A stretch of DNA of 64,000 nucleotides from Cognaticolwellia beringensis (lineage in GTDB: Bacteria; Pseudomonadota; Gammaproteobacteria; Enterobacterales; Alteromonadaceae). The stretch spans positions 186,001 through 250,000 of the forward strand of contig NZ_CP020465.1 of NCBI RefSeq assembly GCF_002076895.1, in the 5' to 3' direction. The translations under genes and the position numbers were made by a program. The stretch's first letter is position 1, and every line of letters starts with the position of its first letter. Of this stretch, positions 60,025 through 64,000 are shown piece by piece. The notes below the pieces were generated by a model. It did no database searches. It saw only the letters and a list, made by a program, of their open reading frames with translations, and was not told where the DNA came from.

Positions 60025-60729
60025 TTATAGCTTAGGCCACTGCTGTTGCCAAGGTGGTGTGAGTTGATCTATAACTTCAAGTGTTGATGACTCATTGAAA
60101 ACAGAGCCAGTGCTCGGCGGCAGGCAATACTGATATTGTTTATTGTTCAAGCTAAAGTTTAAGGCAAAAGCGTGTAAATAGCCTCGGTCTGCAGCTTTAG
60201 TACTGTTGTAAAGTGGATCACCCATTATGGGCACACCTATGCTGTTAAGTGCCACTCTTATTTGATGGGTTTTACCCGAATGAGGTTTGATCAAATATAG
60301 TCGTTGTTTTGGCGCTATAGTGTAAGATAAAAATTGGCTAATCGCTGGGTTTTCTAGGGTACGTAGTAACTTCCACATACCTCTTCGACTTTTTTCCATA
60401 TCACCTTTAATTAAGCCTTGTTTTCTTTTCGGCTTACCTTCAGCGATTGCTAGATAATATTTTTCAACTTGATGTTGTTCGAACAGCTGTTGAAATGCCC
60501 TAGCTGTGGCACTATTTTTAGCAACAATGATAAGTCCAGAAGTCATCTTGTCTAAACGGTGCACGGGATAAAGATCAGTTAATGAAAACTGCGCTTTTAG
60601 TTGGGCTTTTATTTGTGAAAATAAGCCACAACCCATATTATCTTCGTCATGAAAACTGATGTTTTGAGGTTTATCAAGCACGACAAAGTCAGCTTGATGA
60701 TCAATAACGGCTAACGGTTGCTTAGTCAC
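60025..60729 (-). CDS. RluA-family pseudouridine synthase
   Basis: A 234-residue stand-alone catalytic domain with the RluA signature VHRLDKMTSGLIIVAK (Asp catalytic), KYYLAIAEG and HSGKTHQIRVALNSIG. It has no S4 domain, so it is an RluA/TruC-like type; the target RNA is not assigned. It overlaps the nhaC stop by one base and ends the unit. Confidence 0.9.
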   Translation of the reverse strand: MTKQPLAVIDHQADFVVLDKPQNISFHDEDNMGCGLFSQIKAQLKAQFSLTDLYPVHRLDKMTSGLIIVAKNSATARAFQQLFEQHQVEKYYLAIAEGKPKRKQGLIKGDMEKSRRGMWKLLRTLENPAISQFLSYTIAPKQRLYLIKPHSGKTHQIRVALNSIGVPIMGDPLYNSTKAADRGYLHAFALNFSLNNKQYQYCLPPSTGSVFNESSTLEVIDQLTPPWQQQWPKL

Positions 60730-62087
60730 TAAAAGTTAAGCCCGATAATGACATAAATGATCAACGTTAGTATGCCGCCCACTAAGGCATAAGGTAATTG
60801 TGTTTTAACGTGCTCGAAGTGATCGCAGCCACTGGCAATAGACGCAACCACTGTGGTGTCTGAAATTGGTGAAGCATGGTCACCAAAAATACCGCCACCG
60901 AGTACGGCAGCCACTAAAAACTCGATAGGCAAACCGCTTTGTTGCGCAATGGGCACGGCGATGGGAATAAGTATCGCAAAGGTGCCCCATGATGTACCTG
61001 TCGCAAATGCCATAATGGCAGCCGCAATAAATAAAATAGGCGCCATTAAAAACAACGGCACTTCAAGGTTAATCAACTGGCTTACATACATACCAGTGCC
61101 TAGGGCTTTAATGGCGTCGCCAAAGGCAAACGATAACACCAAAATCGCCACGGCAGGCGACATGTATTTAATACCGGTAATAATAGTTTTAAAGATAGTA
61201 GTAAATGACATGAGCTTTCGACTCATTATTAGCAGCACTAAAAATACTAAGGCTGTAACCACCGACCAAAATACCGAGAAAGCGCCTGAGCCACGGCGTA
61301 TATCACCGTCACCTGTATACCAGAGGAGAACAAAAGTGCCCATTAAGAGCGTTAGCATGGGCAGCCACATCAGATGTGCGGGAGCAACATGCTCTACCGT
61401 GTTTTTTTGCTTTTCTTTGACCACTGATTCAGCGTGTTTAAGGGGTCCAAAAACTCTGCCGCTAAATGCGGTATAATAAGCAAGAGCAACAGCAATTATA
61501 GCGTAAAAGTTATATCCGATGGTGCCAATTAATATACCCACGGGGTCATCAAATGAATAACCATCCAGTAACCCTAGAACATAAGCCCCCCAGCCATTAA
61601 CCAAAAATAAAATACTGATAGGTGCGCAAGTTGAATCAACCAAGTAGGCCAACCTAGCTCGGCTAAGACCATGATGGTCGAATAATTTTTGACTCGCCAT
61701 GCCGGCAGTAAACATACTCAAATTCGTATCGGTAAAGATAGAGGTACCGATCACCGTAGGTAAAATACTGGCTTGTCGGCTATTCTTCACTAAGTTTAAT
61801 GAAGCAAGATGGTTAATAAAGCCGTTTACCGCGCCCGATTGGTTCATTAGCGTCACTAATGCGCCAATTAATAAGCTGAAACTGACAATGTAAACGTTAC
61901 CTATAGAGGAGAATACGCCTGCTATGCCAAAGGTTGTAGCGATTATACCGTCAAGAGGGTTGCCATTTTCTGCCATTAAATAACAAAGCATTACGCCACA
62001 TAAAAGCGCGAAAAGTGCATTTTTTCGCCAAATGGCAATGATAATAGCCACAAGTGGGGGAAGTAAGCTAAAAACACTGTCTTGCAT
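60729..62087 (-). CDS. NhaC-family Na+/H+ antiporter
   Basis: A 452-residue protein with about 11 membrane helices. The conserved NhaC stretches are VIGTSIFTDTNLSMFTAGM, STCAPISILFLVNGWG, ATGTSWGTFAILIPIAVPIAQ, and GGGIFGDHASPISDTTVVAS. It expels Na+ in exchange for protons or other substrates. It is followed by the RluA-family gene, one base overlapping. Confidence 0.92.
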   Translation of the reverse strand: MQDSVFSLLPPLVAIIIAIWRKNALFALLCGVMLCYLMAENGNPLDGIIATTFGIAGVFSSIGNVYIVSFSLLIGALVTLMNQSGAVNGFINHLASLNLVKNSRQASILPTVIGTSIFTDTNLSMFTAGMASQKLFDHHGLSRARLAYLVDSTCAPISILFLVNGWGAYVLGLLDGYSFDDPVGILIGTIGYNFYAIIAVALAYYTAFSGRVFGPLKHAESVVKEKQKNTVEHVAPAHLMWLPMLTLLMGTFVLLWYTGDGDIRRGSGAFSVFWSVVTALVFLVLLIMSRKLMSFTTIFKTIITGIKYMSPAVAILVLSFAFGDAIKALGTGMYVSQLINLEVPLFLMAPILFIAAAIMAFATGTSWGTFAILIPIAVPIAQQSGLPIEFLVAAVLGGGIFGDHASPISDTTVVASIASGCDHFEHVKTQLPYALVGGILTLIIYVIIGLNF

Positions 62088-62472
62088 AGTAAACCTTTTT
62101 TATTATTTTATGTCAGAGGGCTTTCATTTTTTGGATATAATTTAGAAGCCCCTAACTTTACCGCAAGCTCATGTAATAAGAAACTGAATGCTAGCTGACA
62201 TCATGATAAAAAATCTAAAGAAAAAGAAATATACATTGAATAAGTCGGGTCAATGCCTGTGTCGATAAAGATAAATATTACAATATAGCGTATATTTTAA
62301 CAGTGTATGATAGTAAGTTTAAAGTGAGTTATCTAATATTAACTCACGGCTTCTTCCTTTATTATGCGTTCTAGCTCATATTTAGATAATAATAAATCAC
62401 TGCAGCCATTGAAAATTGACATTTCACCCTTAAATAACAGTTACTCGCTGGCGTAACGCATCAGGAATCATT
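62088..62472. other. 385-bp divergent region between nhaC and gshA
   Basis: Holds the two divergent promoters. An 8-bp hairpin (GTGAGTTA 62324-62331 / TAACTCAC 62340-62347) could be an operator. No coding sequence was recognised. Confidence 0.5.
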
Positions 62473-64000
62473 TTGACATTATCATTAAACGAATATATCT
62501 CGGCTTTTACTGAAAAAAAGCATCAAACTTCTTTGAGCCAATTTGGTCGAGGTATAGAACGTGAAGCACTTCGAGTGCTGCCAGAAGGGCGCTTGTCTGA
62601 ACGCGGGCACAGTAAACTATTAGGTTCAGCGTTAACGCATCCTAACATTACCACTGATTACTCCGAAACACTGATGGAATTTATTACGCCTGTTAGTCAT
62701 AAACCCGAAACGGTGATTGCCCAACTCGAAGATGTACAGAAATTTACCTTAAGTCAGCTTGATGGCGAGCTATTGTGGCCGATGAGTATGCCGTGTTTTG
62801 TTGATGACGACGATAAAATACCCTTGGCTCAATTTGGTAAATCTAACATTGGTCGAATGAAAACTGTTTATCGCCAGGGCCTGAAAAACCGCTATGGCAG
62901 CATGATGCAAGTTATTTCTGGGATACACTTTAACTTTTCATTTCCAAAAAGTTTTTTTCAATCGTTACAAGAAATTGAACAAAATACTGATGCACTTGAT
63001 GATTATATTTCTGATAAATATTTTGCTCTACTAAGAAATTATAAGCGATTTTGTTGGCTTATCCCTTATCTATACGGAAGTTCACCAGCTATTTGTGGTT
63101 CGTTTTTAAAAAACAAACCTACTGCTTTACCGTTTAAAAAAACCGGTAAAGGCTATCTGTACCTTGAACATGCAACGTCTTTACGTATGAGTGATTTAGG
63201 TTATACCAATAGCGAACAGTCATCGTTGCAAATTTGCTATAACAATTTATCGGGATATTTAGATGGGGTTAAAAACGCCATAAATTTACCATCGAAAAAA
63301 TTTGAAAAAATTGGTATCAAAGTTGATGGTAAATATCAGCAGCTTAACAGTAATGTTTTACAAATAGAAAATGAATTATACGCGCCAGTTCGACCTAAAT
63401 GTGTAGCTAAAGCGGGCGAAAAGCCATCTGAAGCTTTAAGAAATAGAGGCGTTGAATATATTGAAGTTAGGGCACTTGATGTCAACCCTTTATCAGCCAC
63501 AGGTATTACGGTTGAACAAGTCCGATTCTTAGACACTTTTCTTACTTTTTGTATGCTCGAACCTAGCCCAATACTTGATTGTAATGCACAAGCAACCAGT
63601 GAAGAAAATATGGGTGCTGTTGTTGTACGAGGACGGGATCCGACATTATTGTTACGTGATATCTCAGGAGAAAATTCAGAAGATAAGTCAGTACCGCAAT
63701 GGGGCGGAGAGATCTTTGCAAAAATGGCCGATATTGCAACATTATTAGATAAAGCCAACGATAGTGAGTTATACAGCCAAGTACTTGCAACAGAAGCAGC
63801 CAAAGTTAACGATGCGAGTTTAACGCCTTCAGCACAAGTGTTAACAGCTGTAGTTAAAGAAAACAAATCGTTAACAACGTTGGCATTGAATAGAGCTGTT
63901 GATTACCGTGAACAGCTTTTAGCCAGTAATTATCAAGAGTTTAATGAAGCGTACTTTAAAACAACAGTGGCTGAATCGTTGCAAAAACAGTCGGCTATCG
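62473..64000 (+). CDS. gshA: GshA, glutamate-cysteine ligase (3' truncated)
   Basis: The frame from TTG 62473 stays open to the window end (about 509 codons; E. coli GshA is 518), so only the last residues are cut. AGGA (62463-62466) precedes the TTG by six bases. The proteobacterial GshA motifs are clear: QFGRGIEREALRVLP near the start, DYSETLMEFITP, MPCFV, QVISGIHFNFSFP, SLRMSDLGYTNSEQSSL and YIEVRALDVNPLS. It makes gamma-glutamylcysteine, the first step of glutathione. Glutathione would serve the glutaredoxin at 28.7 kb. Confidence 0.96.
   Translation, partial: MTLSLNEYISAFTEKKHQTSLSQFGRGIEREALRVLPEGRLSERGHSKLLGSALTHPNITTDYSETLMEFITPVSHKPETVIAQLEDVQKFTLSQLDGELLWPMSMPCFVDDDDKIPLAQFGKSNIGRMKTVYRQGLKNRYGSMMQVISGIHFNFSFPKSFFQSLQEIEQNTDALDDYISDKYFALLRNYKRFCWLIPYLYGSSPAICGSFLKNKPTALPFKKTGKGYLYLEHATSLRMSDLGYTNSEQSSLQICYNNLSGYLDGVKNAINLPSKKFEKIGIKVDGKYQQLNSNVLQIENELYAPVRPKCVAKAGEKPSEALRNRGVEYIEVRALDVNPLSATGITVEQVRFLDTFLTFCMLEPSPILDCNAQATSEENMGAVVVRGRDPTLLLRDISGENSEDKSVPQWGGEIFAKMADIATLLDKANDSELYSQVLATEAAKVNDASLTPSAQVLTAVVKENKSLTTLALNRAVDYREQLLASNYQEFNEAYFKTTVAESLQKQSAI

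Noticed and set aside
60853..61476. Open frame of 207 codons on the plus strand
   Set aside because: Antisense to the NhaC antiporter gene; the composition is that of a shadow frame.
63336..63866. Open frame of 176 codons on the minus strand
   Set aside because: Antisense to gshA, whose full reading frame is well supported by family motifs.

Overview
The window is a contiguous piece of an AT-rich gammaproteobacterial chromosome. The best guess is a marine member of the Alteromonadales, close to Colwellia or Thalassotalea. Reasons: a PomAB-type sodium stator next to xseB-ispA-dxs and thiI, a RibBX-type riboflavin protein, an ovothiol cluster, sodium-coupled transporters, a PEP-CTERM protein and the low G+C. 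No insertion sequence, prophage or CRISPR array was seen. Both ends cut genes: lptF on the left and gshA on the right.

Layout. 1-3.7 kb: lptF-lptG (lipopolysaccharide export), an RDD membrane protein, a SpoIIAA-like protein, tRNA-Leu(CAA) and a parvulin. 3.9-8.2 kb: a small Cys-rich exported protein, a His-rich TonB receptor (metal uptake suspected) and a PEP-CTERM protein, separated by gene-poor DNA with gene debris. 8.9-13 kb: a signalling locus read leftward, made of a membrane PAS histidine kinase, a decayed Rcp1-like receiver pseudogene and a REC-GGDEF protein. 13.7-20.5 kb: a T7-lysozyme-type amidase, then the thiamine operon thiC-thiO-thiS-thiG-thiDE read leftward behind a TPP riboswitch.

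20.8-28.9 kb: an MscS channel, RsuA, FKBP, the glrK-qseG-like-glrR operon with a divergent sigma-54 promoter and GlrR-type sites in front of an EF-hand gene, then a FAH-family hydrolase and a glutaredoxin. 29.3-35.9 kb: a TPR-GGDEF protein, then a divergent glutamine-synthetase-like protein, OvoA and OvoB. This is the most interesting locus: the GS-like protein lacks the N-terminal beta-grasp domain and one metal-binding His, and it sits where a ligase would sit in an ergothioneine-type pathway. 36-42.5 kb: a hemolysin-III protein, an EF-hand protein, and a tight five-gene set (exported alpha/beta hydrolase, NatAB-like ABC exporter, ECF sigma factor, membrane protein).

42.7-57.7 kb: glyA, nrdR-ribD-ribE-ribBX, a secreted amidase, xseB-ispA-dxs, pomAB, thiI, panE-like and vanZ-like genes. 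Compared with the usual gammaproteobacterial order, ribH-nusB-thiL-pgpA is missing here. 57.8-64 kb: yajQ, an NSS transporter, an RluA-family pseudouridine synthase, an NhaC antiporter and gshA.

The genes group around thiamine (thiCOSG-DE, thiI, dxs as DXP supplier), low-molecular-weight thiols (gshA, ovoA/ovoB, glutaredoxin), sodium energetics (pomAB, NSS, NhaC) and c-di-GMP signalling (two GGDEF proteins and YajQ). All functions are inferred from sequence reading alone; no database search was run.
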